NCBI GenBank assembly: GCA_049793155.1
Contig: JBARBN010000228.1
Coordinates: 17,574 to 81,573, forward strand
DNA length: 64,000 bases
Direction: 5' to 3'
Origin: JALNZF01 sp049793155
Lineage (GTDB): Bacteria > Nitrospirota > UBA9217
Made by a program: the position numbers and the translations under genes. Below the pieces are notes generated by a model that was not told the origin of the DNA, made no database searches, and worked only from the letters and a program-made list of their open reading frames with translations. Positions within the stretch are counted from its first letter, which is position 1, and each line of letters starts with the position of its first letter. This document shows positions 35,203 to 45,298 of this stretch, piece by piece.

Positions 35203-35373
35203 TTATGCCGCGCAATCACGGTCCTTGTGCCATTCCTTTCCATGCGTGTGATACCGCCTCAGCCACTTATAAAACCATTGTTTAGACCGGTTGAGACTGA
35301 TATAAATGCTCTTCGGCGATTCGCCCTGCAGGATGTAGCGCCGAACTGCTGCTTTTCTGATCTCTTCTTCCAT
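35203..35373 (-). CDS. Small helix-turn-helix protein, transposase-N-terminus-like
   Basis: 56 residues from the ATG at 35373 (MEEEIRKAAVRRYILQGES). The pattern KSIYISLNRSKQWFYKWLRRY looks like the helix-turn-helix at the start of IS481-type integrases, but no catalytic domain follows and a terminator does. Either a remnant of an insertion sequence or a free-standing small DNA-binding protein; no inverted repeats were seen. Confidence 0.55.
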   Translation of the reverse strand: MEEEIRKAAVRRYILQGESPKSIYISLNRSKQWFYKWLRRYHTHGKEWHKDRDCAA

Positions 35374-35511
35374 CACATGCTCCTTTGAGACGGCCGGCAG
35401 TGACAACCAAAGCCGTTCACTACCGGCACGCCTCACCCGCCCTATGACGGGAAATCCTCATAACTCTGAAGTTGAATGCTTTTATCCGTTTATTCGCTAC
35501 TTCGCTGCGCA

Positions 35512-38500
35512 CTAAGAATGACGCCGTCTCCGGGATATATATCCTGCCAGCATCGCTACCGTCGCCATCATCCCCCATATCCCGAGGGCCGGGACCGAAT
35601 CCGCCTGCGATGCTGAGATCGTCATCGATCCAGCGGCGCTTCCCTGATAGTTGGGGTCGCTGATCGTCGCGACCACGGTGTAATTGCCCATGGCGGACGG
35701 AGCAGTGGCAGAACCATTGTAGGTCACCGTAACAGCACGTCCGGCAGGATTAGTGGTTACTGTAACACTCTTGGCCGAGCCGTCGTAGGTGAAGCTCATT
35801 GTACCCAGTGTGACAATCGCCGATGCTTTATCGATCGTGTAGGTGCCGCCGGCCAAGCCGGAATAGCCTGGCTGGGCAACTGTTGCCGAAACGGCGTACG
35901 CTCCCGCGTTGACCGGAACAGTGATGCCGCCGTTGTAGGTCACGTTGGTTAATAGTCCCGGCGGAATCGTGGTCACGCTGACCGGCTTTGCCGTTCCATC
36001 GAATGTGGCTGACAATGCGCCGAGAGTCATGATCGCTTCCGTTGTATAGGGCGGTGCGGCAGTGTAGTGCACAGAAGACTGTGCGGCAGCGGGTGTCGGT
36101 TCCACATTATTGTTACTGTCAATTGCCTGGCTGTAGAACTCGTAATAGCCATAGCCCTGCGAATAATTAAATGTTGCCGTATACGGCGCTGTCGTACTGG
36201 TTGCAAACTGCGTCCAGGCACTCCAGGATGTGTTGTCCGAGGAATAGCGGTAGTAGAACTTCACTTGCGCTATGGTCGCGCCGGAGGCCTGCGTATTTAT
36301 CTGCAATACCGGTCCATTGCTGCCGTACTCCTTGGCGTCAAAGCCATAGCTTGGCGGTGTAGCGTCAGTCGAGCTTTCAGTTACAGGCTTGACGACAAGA
36401 GAGATGAGTTTATTGCCGCCCCACTTGGTCTGGGCAAAGGATGTGACATCCCACTGATACCAGATATTGCTCGTAGCGGAATCAAGGGTCTGGGTGGAAA
36501 CTGCAGCTCCGAGAGCCGGTTGGGTGTTCCAGGTAATGCCGGTCTCTGTCCAGGTGTCGTCAGAGCCGCCACGTACTTCGGCCGGCATTGGCGCTCCGGC
36601 AACCTTCCAGTTCCAGAGCTGGAGATTTGCGCTGGTAATGGTTGCGCCTGCCGGGATTGCGGAAAGATCGAACCTCAACCAGCCCCGCTCATTGCCGTAG
36701 CCGGCTGCGGCGCTTTGTACATACAGGTTAGTGCCGGACCCGTAATTGGTAGTCGGGTTTCCGCTGGCAACCTGGGCATCGGCCACTGGTGTGAGGAAGT
36801 ATGTTCCTGCGCTTGAAGAGGCGGATGCTGTCAGCGTGATTGGTGAGACGGTCGTCCCGGCCGGCGTAGAGTCTACTCTGGACGAAACAACGGAGGCCTC
36901 CGGTAAGCTTGAATTGGTTGTCGAGACGTTATCGCACCGGAACCTCAGCCCGTAGTTCTCCATGGTCGGGACACCGGAAACGAGAAGTATATCCCCCACA
37001 TTGCCAGGGACGGTCTTGTTCGCATAGCCGGTCGCGTCCATGAGCGTTATCGTCTGACCGTTCTGGTCGCTTACGGAGTTGGCGCCGGCTTTCCTGGCCA
37101 GGAACTCGACGTAGTGGTTCTTGGACTGGTCATTCCAGAAAGCGCCAATGGACGACATGAAGGCCGGCTTAGCCAGGCTGGCGTCGTGGCCGACGATATT
37201 GAATTCGACGCCATCGGAGTAGATCCCTTCCTGGTCAACAAATTCCGGGTTGCCGCCGTAGAAACTCCCCTTGCCCCAGGTTTCGATGATGTCTCCCGGT
37301 TTGAGGACACCGGTTTTGAAACCAAGGAAGCTGCGGTACATCTCCTGTTCAGCCAGATGATGCGCCGGATTGATCGTACCATCGGCGTTGACCAGGTCTG
37401 TCGGGACCTGCTGAGAGCCGCGGCGCGCAAGGGTCTCGGGCGTGGCGCTCAGGAATCGGATGAAGGCGTCCTCGAAGGTCGTCTTGGTGTCGTTGTCGTT
37501 CATCATGGTGACGACCGCGCGGAAACCTCCCGAGAACTCGGTGTTCAGGTGATACCGTGGACCGCCGACCTGGTAGGCGTTGGCCTGGTCCGAATGCTGG
37601 CTCCGCATGAAATCAACGATCCCTTCGCGGCAGAGATAGGTCGAGGTGAGCGGGGCCGTGTCGGCCCAGGTCCAGTTGGCAGGAGGATGGGCATACATGT
37701 AGTTGTTGATCGCCACGGTATAGGTCTGATTCAGGTTGATCGGCTGACCATTGAACTTGACGCTCGCCGGTGTGCCATCATAGGCGGTCACATCCAGAGC
37801 GCTGGAGAAACCGGCGTTCATATTGGTTACCTTCAAAAAATTTACGATCTCCTGACCGCTCATGTTGACTCGATAGAAAGAGTCGTCGTTCCAGGGGAAG
37901 GTCTCGTAGATCTGCAAATAGGTTACCGGTCCGGCGGGGATATCGGCGCGGACACCGCCGCCGGCCTCGATGGCGAGATCGGTTTGTCCAAAGAGCTGCT
38001 CGGACTTCCAGCGCATGGCGTCGCAGATCCACTGGCCCGCGGTATTGTTGCCGCTCCAGGGGTATTCGTCCGCCGACCACCATTTCATGTCATTGTCGAG
38101 CATCAGGTCGTCGGCAGTGTAGCCGACGACTTCATCCACCGGGTGGCCGGGGTGGTCGTTATTGTATTGTGTGGTCAGATCATTGAGCAGCGTCTGCACA
38201 TCCGGGTCGGGTGAGATGTCTGCATCGCGGATCACGTGATTCGTGGCGCTGAAGTACTTGCCCGTGTCGGTCAACTGCAGTTCGCCGATGTATTTCATAT
38301 AACTGTTCGCTTCGGTGAAGATCGTTTTGTAATTGAGCATCTCCGGCTGCCAGACGGTGTCGGCAATCGTGTGCCAGTGCCCGGTGACAACTACCTCGGG
38401 GAGTTTGGCCGCTCCGTTATCGGCCAGCACCGGTGCGGTCGGATCGACCAGGGCGCTGTGTCCGCTGTGCGCGGCAAGAATGACAAGATCGACATTATTG

Positions 38501-40011
38501 GGAGCATTGCGCAGCTCATTCACATAGTCGGACATATTGCACACAGCGCTGCCGCTCCATGCGCAGGGAACGACTTCCAGGATATCGGCAAGGGTCGGCC
38601 CTATTTCCGCCGTATCGATGGTGTAGCCGATGATGCCGATCTTTTTACCATTGATCGTAACGACGTTGGATGCGGCGAAGTACGGAAGGTGAGTATTTTT
38701 GTCCCGAACATTGACCGAAAGCACGGGTACACCGGAATTCCTGAGCGAGGTCAGATTGCTGATGTAGTTTATATCGCGGACATCATGGTTGCCGACAACG
38801 ACCGCGTCCATGCCGCGTCCGCGCTGGGCATTCAGTTTATTGGAGAGCAGGGTATAGAACATCGTCATACTGCCATTGCCGTTCATATCGCCGATTGGGT
38901 TTCCCTCGGAGATATCACCTGCATCGATGACCAGCGAGTTCGGTTGAGCCGCGGTAAGCTGCAGCATTTCGGCGGCCAGGTAGGCCGCACCGCCTACGTC
39001 TTCAAACTGGCCGGAACCGGTCCCGTGGGCCGGGATGATCATCTTGTGCGGCGTCACCCGGGCATGGGTGTCGTTCACGTGGAAGATTGTCAAACCGGCT
39101 GAGGTCGCGGTAAAGTTCGCGGTGCAGGACTTGTTGTCCTCCATGACCACGGTGATCGTGGCGCTGCTGCTGCTCGAACAACCGCTCCACCCGCTGAACG
39201 CGGAGTTGTTCCCTGCTGTGGCGGTGATGACGGCGTTGCTCCCCGAGGTATATGGGTTGGCGACACCGGATATGGTTCCGCTGCCGTTGCCCGCCGTGGC
39301 GGTGGTCAGCGTGTAATTCTGGGTTGCCTGGCCATCGGCAACGGTCCCCTGTATCTCAAAATCGCCGGCCGTGGTGTTGGCGACATCGAAGATATACCAG
39401 GTGCCGCTTGCTCCGCCTCCATAGTTGACTATCCGGAAGGTCACGGCCGTTCCGGCTGGAACGTTTTGTAATGCGCTAATCGCTGAGAGGTCAATAGCTG
39501 CCAGCGAGGCCCCCGAGGACGCGCTGGAAGAATAGCCTAACGTTGTTATGTCGGCAAAAGCACCTGTCCCCACCTGGTACTGGAGAACGCCGTTTGCAGG
39601 TCCGGTTCCAGAGCGCCGGTAGTCGAATTTGCTGATCGAGCTGAACGAGACCTGCTTGCCGGTGTTAGCCGTGATCGTGAAGGAGGCAAACTTGTTGTCG
39701 GTAACGGCCGCAGCAGCATTTGCACTGTTCCAGGCAACGCCCCCCCAGGCCCGTGCGGCGCCGGAGCCGGTAATACCGACACCCGAGCCGCGGGTCAGGC
39801 CGACGACGGTCAGGTTTGGATCGCTCACCGACGCGGCCAGCGGCGAAGGCCCAAAATTATTGGTACCCCCGGGGAGGGCATGAACATCAAAGCCCGCCAG
39901 GGTGGCCGCGAAAACAGACCCGGCAACCGCCGTCAGCCCGAGGGTAATGATAAGGAAAGCAATTAAAAATCTTTTAAGATGGGCTGCAAAGATCCGGTTG
40001 CCTGAATGCAT
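35512..40011 (-). CDS. Multidomain surface 5'-nucleotidase/phosphodiesterase (UshA-like) with IPTL-type C-terminus
   Basis: 1499 residues from the ATG at 40011 (GGAGG six bases upstream; the ATG six bases earlier is too close to it). Order: signal peptide (to about 35), a beta-sandwich N-terminal domain (about 40-225), an InlB-type repeat, the metallophosphatase domain (HVNDTHAR, IDAGD, VGNHD, AAHSGHS, VTGHWH), the 5'-nucleotidase C-terminal domain, a DNRLRE-like module (DAQVASGNPTTNYGSG), two MBG-type repeats and the end SVPALGIWGMMATV, helix, RRRRHS. That end fits an IPTL-CTERM-type exosortase signal. It should strip phosphate from extracellular nucleotides at the cell surface. Confidence 0.9.
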   Translation of the reverse strand: MHSGNRIFAAHLKRFLIAFLIITLGLTAVAGSVFAATLAGFDVHALPGGTNNFGPSPLAASVSDPNLTVVGLTRGSGVGITGSGAARAWGGVAWNSANAAAAVTDNKFASFTITANTGKQVSFSSISKFDYRRSGTGPANGVLQYQVGTGAFADITTLGYSSSASSGASLAAIDLSAISALQNVPAGTAVTFRIVNYGGGASGTWYIFDVANTTAGDFEIQGTVADGQATQNYTLTTATAGNGSGTISGVANPYTSGSNAVITATAGNNSAFSGWSGCSSSSSATITVVMEDNKSCTANFTATSAGLTIFHVNDTHARVTPHKMIIPAHGTGSGQFEDVGGAAYLAAEMLQLTAAQPNSLVIDAGDISEGNPIGDMNGNGSMTMFYTLLSNKLNAQRGRGMDAVVVGNHDVRDINYISNLTSLRNSGVPVLSVNVRDKNTHLPYFAASNVVTINGKKIGIIGYTIDTAEIGPTLADILEVVPCAWSGSAVCNMSDYVNELRNAPNNVDLVILAAHSGHSALVDPTAPVLADNGAAKLPEVVVTGHWHTIADTVWQPEMLNYKTIFTEANSYMKYIGELQLTDTGKYFSATNHVIRDADISPDPDVQTLLNDLTTQYNNDHPGHPVDEVVGYTADDLMLDNDMKWWSADEYPWSGNNTAGQWICDAMRWKSEQLFGQTDLAIEAGGGVRADIPAGPVTYLQIYETFPWNDDSFYRVNMSGQEIVNFLKVTNMNAGFSSALDVTAYDGTPASVKFNGQPINLNQTYTVAINNYMYAHPPANWTWADTAPLTSTYLCREGIVDFMRSQHSDQANAYQVGGPRYHLNTEFSGGFRAVVTMMNDNDTKTTFEDAFIRFLSATPETLARRGSQQVPTDLVNADGTINPAHHLAEQEMYRSFLGFKTGVLKPGDIIETWGKGSFYGGNPEFVDQEGIYSDGVEFNIVGHDASLAKPAFMSSIGAFWNDQSKNHYVEFLARKAGANSVSDQNGQTITLMDATGYANKTVPGNVGDILLVSGVPTMENYGLRFRCDNVSTTNSSLPEASVVSSRVDSTPAGTTVSPITLTASASSSAGTYFLTPVADAQVASGNPTTNYGSGTNLYVQSAAAGYGNERGWLRFDLSAIPAGATITSANLQLWNWKVAGAPMPAEVRGGSDDTWTETGITWNTQPALGAAVSTQTLDSATSNIWYQWDVTSFAQTKWGGNKLISLVVKPVTESSTDATPPSYGFDAKEYGSNGPVLQINTQASGATIAQVKFYYRYSSDNTSWSAWTQFATSTTAPYTATFNYSQGYGYYEFYSQAIDSNNNVEPTPAAAQSSVHYTAAPPYTTEAIMTLGALSATFDGTAKPVSVTTIPPGLLTNVTYNGGITVPVNAGAYAVSATVAQPGYSGLAGGTYTIDKASAIVTLGTMSFTYDGSAKSVTVTTNPAGRAVTVTYNGSATAPSAMGNYTVVATISDPNYQGSAAGSMTISASQADSVPALGIWGMMATVAMLAGYISRRRRHS

Positions 40012-40041
40012 GGTCATCCTCCGAAAATAATTGTAAGGTGC

Positions 40042-40518
40042 CTACTCAGCATGGGCCATCACACTCTTCCGGACGACAGGAACCTGCTCCGGCATGCCCT
40101 TGCCCAGCGCTTCTTGCACGATCCTGAGGAGTTCGAACGTGTTCACGGGCTTGATAATGTATTCGAAGATGCCTGGATCAACAGCCTTGGAATAACTGTC
40201 GATATCACCGTGTTCGACAAGAAGGACCATCGGGACATCGGGATGCTGACGCTTCAGTGCTTCAACTAATTCCAGACCGTTTATGCCTGGCAAGCGATAG
40301 TCGGTTATGACGAGATCGAACCTCCTGACGCCGAGGATCGAAAAATGGTGCGCTGATGGTGCATCATAAAAGACAGCGATGCCGTAGCCCTTCCTGCGCA
40401 GTACCTCTGACATGTACTTCAAGCGTACATGGTCGTTATCGACCAGGAGGACCGTCTGCTGACCCTCGCATGCGGGCGATCCGTCCGGGTCGTGCATACT
40501 GTTAAGATGATCATTCAT
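40042..40518 (-). CDS. Single-domain response regulator (CheY-like)
   Basis: 158 residues. After a 20-residue tail comes a receiver domain: acidic pair in LLVDNDH, phospho-acceptor Asp73 in ITDYRLPG and Lys123 in IIKPV. There is no output domain. The normal Thr/Ser before the Lys region is replaced in VLLVEHG, so switching may be atypical. It directly precedes the large nucleotidase gene (about 30 bp), a strange place for a receiver. Confidence 0.88.
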   Translation of the reverse strand: MNDHLNSMHDPDGSPACEGQQTVLLVDNDHVRLKYMSEVLRRKGYGIAVFYDAPSAHHFSILGVRRFDLVITDYRLPGINGLELVEALKRQHPDVPMVLLVEHGDIDSYSKAVDPGIFEYIIKPVNTFELLRIVQEALGKGMPEQVPVVRKSVMAHAE

Positions 40519-40639
40519 GTATTTTTAAAACCTCCCTATGATGCATGCCTCGATTCATTCCGACCGAGTTCATGATGTTGTCAGTACAGCGACCGGCATC
40601 AATCGTCAAATCGAACACCGGAATTCGCTTACGATATAA

Positions 40640-40668
40640 CCCGGACCGGAGTCGAAACCCGGTCCGGG
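40640..40668 (-). terminator. Strong hairpin after the lamin-tail PEP-CTERM gene
   Basis: Minus strand: CCCGGACCGG / CCGGTCCGGG, a 10-bp GC stem with a short loop, followed by only TTATAT. Likely a terminator for 40754; the T-run is poor. Confidence 0.5.
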
Positions 40669-40753
40669 CAGTGTTCAGCGGAAGTCGTGATCCCCAGTGG
40701 CAGCATGGCCTTGATTTAATTTGGAGGGCATTGACTATTTGCTGAAACTCTTA

Positions 40754-41446
40754 TTAGCTCTGTTTTCTTCTCATTTCTATCAACCCCGCGAGGCCTGAAC
40801 CGAAAAGCCATACTGCGGCCGGAATCGGGGTGGCAACAGGGTTTGGATCAGGTGTGCCGGCGATAAAGATGGTATTGCCGCCGGCATCAGTGGTACGAAT
40901 GGCCGCAGTGGTAGTGCTCGGATTGGCGGTCATCCTGGGATAGAGGCTGAAGTTTGCCGTTGTTCCATAGCCGACGAGATCAACGAGGTTGGCGGACGTT
41001 GCAACGGTGCTTGCGCCGGTTGCAGTCGTATCGAACAATGCCAGCTTACCCGCGGTAGCGGACAAGTTGAGACCAGCGAAAGTACCCAGGGTCAGATCAT
41101 AAGCCGGGTCGGGTGCCGTGCCGACGAGGCCCGTTCCCCGTCCTTCTTGAATGAGAAAATAGCTGTTTGGATTGATGATACCGGACAGGTTGTGCGAGTT
41201 CGATGGGCCAAAAGTCGTTGTATTGGTAGCACTTGCATACTGGAGGCTGTAGCCGCTCAGATCGATCGCAGAAGTCCCGTCATTGTACAACTGGACCCAA
41301 TCGTTGCTATACAGAGGATTAGTACTCGTTGCGCCGCCTCCCCCGTAGATCTGGCTGATGACAAGATCCGCATGGGCGGACTGGGGCGCTGCCATCAGCA
41401 TTACCGTGAACATAACTGCTGTCAGTGTTAGCATTACCCTTTTCAT
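40754..41446 (-). CDS. PEP-CTERM protein with a lamin-tail domain
   Basis: 230 residues: signal peptide (cut near SAHA), then a lamin-tail fold (LVISQIYGGGGATS, DWVQLYNDGTSAIDLSGYSL), a linker and a sorting signal (ATPIPAAVWLFGSG, helix, EMRRKQS). The lamin-tail domain is common in secreted nucleases and phosphatases; here it stands alone and may bind surface polymers. AAAAGGAG precedes the start. A Pho box and leader RNA copy C lie upstream. Confidence 0.88.
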   Translation of the reverse strand: MKRVMLTLTAVMFTVMLMAAPQSAHADLVISQIYGGGGATSTNPLYSNDWVQLYNDGTSAIDLSGYSLQYASATNTTTFGPSNSHNLSGIINPNSYFLIQEGRGTGLVGTAPDPAYDLTLGTFAGLNLSATAGKLALFDTTATGASTVATSANLVDLVGYGTTANFSLYPRMTANPSTTTAAIRTTDAGGNTIFIAGTPDPNPVATPIPAAVWLFGSGLAGLIEMRRKQS

Positions 41447-41505
41447 TGTACTTCTCCTTTTGTTATTAAATTATTCGCCTGGTAGGGCGATAGAACCTGG
41501 CAAAA

Positions 41506-41586
41506 TAAAAAAACCCGGAGAAGAACCTCAACAGGTTCGTTTTCCGGGTTTTCTGTTTCCTTTATAAGGTCAGCAAAGGGCCCATG
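41506..41586 (-). promoter_or_regulatory. Recurring terminator-bearing leader RNA, copy C
   Basis: Minus strand: TGGGCCCTTTGCTGACC, a short AT segment, ACAGAAAACCCGG, then a stem AACCCGG / CCGGGTT with inner GAACCT/AGGTTC, ending in seven Ts. The block is shared with copies A and B, while the terminator stems differ in sequence. That is a covariation-like sign that pairing, not sequence, is conserved. Confidence 0.7.
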
Positions 41587-41620
41587 TCTGATTACGAATT
41601 CTTGCGTATTAAATCATATT

Positions 41621-41664
41621 TTCATTACAAGATGATGAAGGATCCGTTAATTTGCCGTTAAATT
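41621..41664 (-). promoter_or_regulatory. Pho-box-like site before the lamin-tail gene
   Basis: Minus strand: TTTAACGGCAAATTAACGGA, then CCTTCATCATCTTGTAATGA. The last half is slightly degenerate (TGTAATG). Confidence 0.6.
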
Positions 41665-42007
41665 ATCTTTGGCAGCTGTTAATTTTAACTTGCCTGCAAG
41701 TTATCTCCCTTTTCCTTTTAAGAAGTTTGAAGCCCTCTTTCCCCGTGGTATACCCATGGGATAGAGGGTCAGCATAATGCCGGGCACCGCGCCGGGCAGC
41801 CAGATACAGGGAGCATTGCTTCCGATCGCGGCAATGAAATGTAGCTTCTCAGTAAGCTCCAATTCCAGGCTTTAATACCAATTTCGAACTATTCCATTAT
41901 TTCTTACTCCCCTATGGTTTTCTCAGTGCGCCAAATATAAGAAAGCAATATGGTCATGCGCTCTGTCAGGGACGTTTTATTCTCAAACGGGCCGCCTCCC
42001 CTCACCC
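41665..42007. other. Intergenic region without a gene
   Basis: About 340 bp after the HupE-like gene. I see no convincing coding frame, RNA gene or repeat. A GC-rich stem (GGGCACCGCGCC-GGGCAGCC) lies near 41782-41803 but lacks a T-run. Confidence 0.4.
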
Positions 42008-43426
42008 TTATATCGGCAGCAGCTTCAGGTTGAACCCCCGCTCGATAAGCCAGGTAAAACCCAGCAGGAATATGGCAAGCGACACGCCGATGGTCACTTT
42101 TCTGAATTCTAACTTATTTTTGAGCAGGTACAAAACCGGCAGCAGTACCAGGAAGATCATCAATTGCCCTATTTCCACACCCAGGTTGAACGAGACCACC
42201 GATACCAGCAAATTCGATTTCCCGACGATCAGGTCCTGGAGAACGCTTGCAAAGCCGAAGCCGTGGACCAGCCCGAACCCGAACGTCACGAGCCAGCGGT
42301 AATTCACCTTCTTCTTGTACAGGTTTTCAAGCGCGACAAAGCAAATGGAAAAGGCTATCACCGATTCCACGATCCGGGAATTCAGACTAACAACCTGCGT
42401 TGCCGCCAGGAGCAGGGTTATGCTGTGCGCTACGGTAAATGCCGTGATTATCTTCAACACTTCCCTGATCGACAGCCCGATGACGATGAGCGCGAGCAGA
42501 AACGCTATGTGGTCGTAGCCCGTCAGAATATGCTCGATGCCGAGCACGATGAATTCGCCTATGTTCGCCCATTGGGACCGTTTTGCAGGCATGTTCGCAA
42601 CAGTATCGGGAGAGGTCGCGGCTGAAAGAGATTTTGATAAAACAGAAAGATTTCTCTCTACTATCCGTTCGGCCGGAAGCGCCCCGGCAATCCGACGGGA
42701 GATTTTTTTTGAGCCGGAATTCAGCGCGTTTGCGATGCCGCTTTTCGCGGCGATTGCAGCCCTGTTTTGTCCGGCAATATCTTTTATACTGCTTGATCCG
42801 ACGTTGACAGCGTGGTTGTCAGCTTTCGGCGCTGCGGCGGGCTCCTGTGCAACGCCTTTGACGGACATTTCCCATACCGGAGCGTTATGGTCAAAGGTGG
42901 TCTGCATCGCTGGCGGGGAGAAATCAAAGACCTTTTGCAGTTCAGCTCCTGTTGCCTCGGACAAATATCCATAGGCGAGGTTCACGTGCGCATTGTTCGT
43001 CTCTTCAAACAATAGGGTGTAATCGATCCTCACAGGATTTACGGGGCTGGTAAAGCTGATATCATTTACTGACAGCCATATGGTATACAGGTTGCCGCTT
43101 CTGACTATCTTGTTTACCTTGGCCGGATATATCTTGCCGGCTACTGCTATGGAAAGTCTTTTGTCTATATAAGGCTGCAGTATATCGGTTGCAATGTGCT
43201 GCAGTTGCTCATCGGTAAGCGAATCAAGATCAAAATGTCCCTCCTTTATTCCTTTTATTTCCGCTAATAAAGACGGACCGAGATCTATATTGCCGATAAT
43301 AGTGTTTTTACCGAAACACCACCTTGAGCCGCCCATGGGCAGGTTGTGCGCGTGAACAGGAACGGTTATTAAACAGAGCAAACCCGTTATGAAGAATAAG
43401 AATAATTTTCTGAACGTCATAAACAC
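42008..43426 (-). CDS. HupE/UreJ-like membrane protein with a periplasmic N-terminal domain
   Basis: 472 residues, GTG start with AGGAGGT seven bases upstream. Signal/anchor (1-26), an extracytoplasmic region of about 240 residues, then six membrane helices of HupE/UreJ type: GIEHILTGYDHIAFLLAL, a VAHSITLLL helix and FGLVHGFGFASVL, with the family's conserved His residues. HupE-type proteins import metals such as nickel or cobalt. It is the last gene of the radical SAM cassette; it could supply a metal to, or export a product of, that pathway. Confidence 0.8.
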   Translation of the reverse strand: MFMTFRKLFLFFITGLLCLITVPVHAHNLPMGGSRWCFGKNTIIGNIDLGPSLLAEIKGIKEGHFDLDSLTDEQLQHIATDILQPYIDKRLSIAVAGKIYPAKVNKIVRSGNLYTIWLSVNDISFTSPVNPVRIDYTLLFEETNNAHVNLAYGYLSEATGAELQKVFDFSPPAMQTTFDHNAPVWEMSVKGVAQEPAAAPKADNHAVNVGSSSIKDIAGQNRAAIAAKSGIANALNSGSKKISRRIAGALPAERIVERNLSVLSKSLSAATSPDTVANMPAKRSQWANIGEFIVLGIEHILTGYDHIAFLLALIVIGLSIREVLKIITAFTVAHSITLLLAATQVVSLNSRIVESVIAFSICFVALENLYKKKVNYRWLVTFGFGLVHGFGFASVLQDLIVGKSNLLVSVVSFNLGVEIGQLMIFLVLLPVLYLLKNKLEFRKVTIGVSLAIFLLGFTWLIERGFNLKLLPI

Positions 43427-43475
43427 GAAAATACCTCCTTACTCAGTCCCGAGAGATCGTTCCTGAACGAAGGAC

Positions 43476-44096
43476 TCAACCTTCTTCAGATGAGAAGTGC
43501 ATGCTCTTTTCTTTCGCCCACAGGAAAAGGATCAGGCCGGACAGCGCCAGTAAAAAGCTCAGCCCGCTCATAGGCGGCAAGCCTCCGTTCCACTTCTGGA
43601 CATTCAACGTATCTTTTAAGCCCATGGCAAAAAGATGGCCTGCAACCAGGGCGTATGCCAGGGCCGTGAAAGTCCGCCGAAGGTCCGGCGTCGTTTTGGC
43701 GGTGCGCAGGCGCCAGAAACAATAAACAGCCAACGCTCCCATGAGCAGCACCAGTTCTCCGGTCAGGCTCATCTTGTCACCGTCAAAGAAATTGACGTAA
43801 TATCCCTTCGAAAGAATCCCGAGCGAGAGAATGATGTGAACGAACACCAGCTGCGCACATGCATTCGTCCAGAAACGGGCTGCGTCCTTCTCTTCCCGCA
43901 TGAGGCAGAGGGCAGCCATAAACATCGCCTCCACCCCCGTCATGCATATCGCTTTGTTCATGATATAGGCCGGCAGGTGATCCAGGGAAACATGGCCGAA
44001 CCCGGCATATCGAATGACCGCATAGGCAAGCGTAAACACAAACGCCGTCAGAAATTGTTTGACCATTTTGTTCTCTTTTGTCGACTGTTTCACCAT
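43476..44096 (-). CDS. Six-helix membrane protein, unrecognised
   Basis: 206 residues, AAGGAGATAA before ATG. Six predicted helices, among them MVKQFLTAFVFTLAYAVIRY, FVHIILSLGIL, LVLLMGALAVYCFW, YALVAGHLFAMGL and LSFLLALSGLILFLWA. His residues in GHVSLDHLP, VHII and AGHLF could ligate a metal or heme, but no family is recognised. It lies between the radical SAM and HupE-like genes with about 50-bp gaps, as part of the same unit. Confidence 0.7.
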   Translation of the reverse strand: MVKQSTKENKMVKQFLTAFVFTLAYAVIRYAGFGHVSLDHLPAYIMNKAICMTGVEAMFMAALCLMREEKDAARFWTNACAQLVFVHIILSLGILSKGYYVNFFDGDKMSLTGELVLLMGALAVYCFWRLRTAKTTPDLRRTFTALAYALVAGHLFAMGLKDTLNVQKWNGGLPPMSGLSFLLALSGLILFLWAKEKSMHFSSEEG

Positions 44097-44149
44097 TTTT
44101 ATCTCCTTTGCCGCAGGTTTTTAAAATATCCTGTCCCCATCTGACAACT

Positions 44150-45298
44150 TCACTCCGCCGTGTCCACGAACGGGCACTCCGGGTCGGGAGCGAAGATGTC
44201 GCCGGAAACAAACCCGCTCACGGCGCGGCACCCTCCCTTGCAGATCTTGAGATAGTCGCATGATCGGCAGGGCTCCGGGGCCCGCTCGATCCAGCTGCGC
44301 AGACGAGAGAGGTGCTCGGACCCGTTCCACAGCCGGGGCAGGTCTAGAATGCTCTCTTCTCCTGACAAGAAGGAGCAACCCGCGAACCTGCCGTCGGAGC
44401 GGACCCCCACAAGAACATTGCCGGCCTCGCACCCGTAGACCGAAAGCTGCTCCATGGTCTTTTTGTCCGGCCTATGCCAGCAGAACATCGGAACGAAAGA
44501 GCAGTCGATCTTTACCGGTACCCGGTGTTCCAGGGAAAGGCGTCTGATCATCGGATAGAATTCCCGGTTCTGATCCCGTGTTAATCTCCTGTCAAAATAG
44601 TCCTGCTTCCCCCGTCCCTTGGGTTTTAAGCGAAGGAGTTCCACGTCGGCAAGTCCACGCTCCCCGGCAAAGCTGAGCACGCCGGCCAGTTGATCGAAAT
44701 TCCGGCGCGTCACGACGCAGTTCAGTCCGACCTTGACACTGGCCTTCAAAAGCAGATCTACCGCTCGCACCGCTGCCGCGAGAGCAGCTGGGTCCCGGTC
44801 TGTTCCTTCGGGGCTGTCGAGCCCGTCGATACTTACGTTGACCTGACCGAACACGCGGCACCGTGCGGCAATTTCATTGGTCATTAAAAATCCATTCGTG
44901 GTCAGGTTGGGGACGATGCCGCGGCTGCGCACGTAGGCGGCCAATTCAAAAAAGTCGGGACGCTCCAGCGCTTCTCCGCCTCCCAGCGCCATGTGGAAAA
45001 CACCCATCCCGGCCAGCAGGTCCACGGCCTTTCGGAAATCCCCCGTAGACAGCTCGTTCGCATCTTTTTCCCCCGAATCCATGTAGCAGTGCCCGCACCG
45101 CAGGAAACAGGAGTTGGTAACCGAAAAATGGACCTCAAGGGGAGCGGAGAGAAGACCATCTTCGGGTTTATCCCACAGGGGGCTGTGCTTATGACCCAGG
45201 CTGCGCATGAAGTCTTGGTCCACGTGCACCAGCACCGGAGGATCTTCTAGGGCCAGTATCCCGCCGAACGATTCGAACCGATGCTTCATAACGCTCAT
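44150..45298 (-). CDS. Radical SAM/SPASM peptide-modifying enzyme
   Basis: 382 residues. A leading segment (FESFGGILALEDPPVLVHV) precedes the radical SAM domain with CFLRCGHC near 72-79 (4Fe-4S and SAM) and GGGEALERPDFF. The SPASM part follows: CEAGNVLVGVRSDGRFAGCSF and CRSCDYLKICKGGC. This layout is typical of maturases that install crosslinks or other modifications on ribosomal peptides, or anaerobic sulfatase-type maturases. Its ATG overlaps the stop of the 84-codon frame by four bases, so the two are translationally coupled. Confidence 0.88.
   Translation of the reverse strand: MSVMKHRFESFGGILALEDPPVLVHVDQDFMRSLGHKHSPLWDKPEDGLLSAPLEVHFSVTNSCFLRCGHCYMDSGEKDANELSTGDFRKAVDLLAGMGVFHMALGGGEALERPDFFELAAYVRSRGIVPNLTTNGFLMTNEIAARCRVFGQVNVSIDGLDSPEGTDRDPAALAAAVRAVDLLLKASVKVGLNCVVTRRNFDQLAGVLSFAGERGLADVELLRLKPKGRGKQDYFDRRLTRDQNREFYPMIRRLSLEHRVPVKIDCSFVPMFCWHRPDKKTMEQLSVYGCEAGNVLVGVRSDGRFAGCSFLSGEESILDLPRLWNGSEHLSRLRSWIERAPEPCRSCDYLKICKGGCRAVSGFVSGDIFAPDPECPFVDTAE

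Noticed and set aside
35203..35373. Intact insertion sequence
   Set aside because: Only a short helix-turn-helix is present; no DDE domain, terminal inverted repeats or target duplication were seen.
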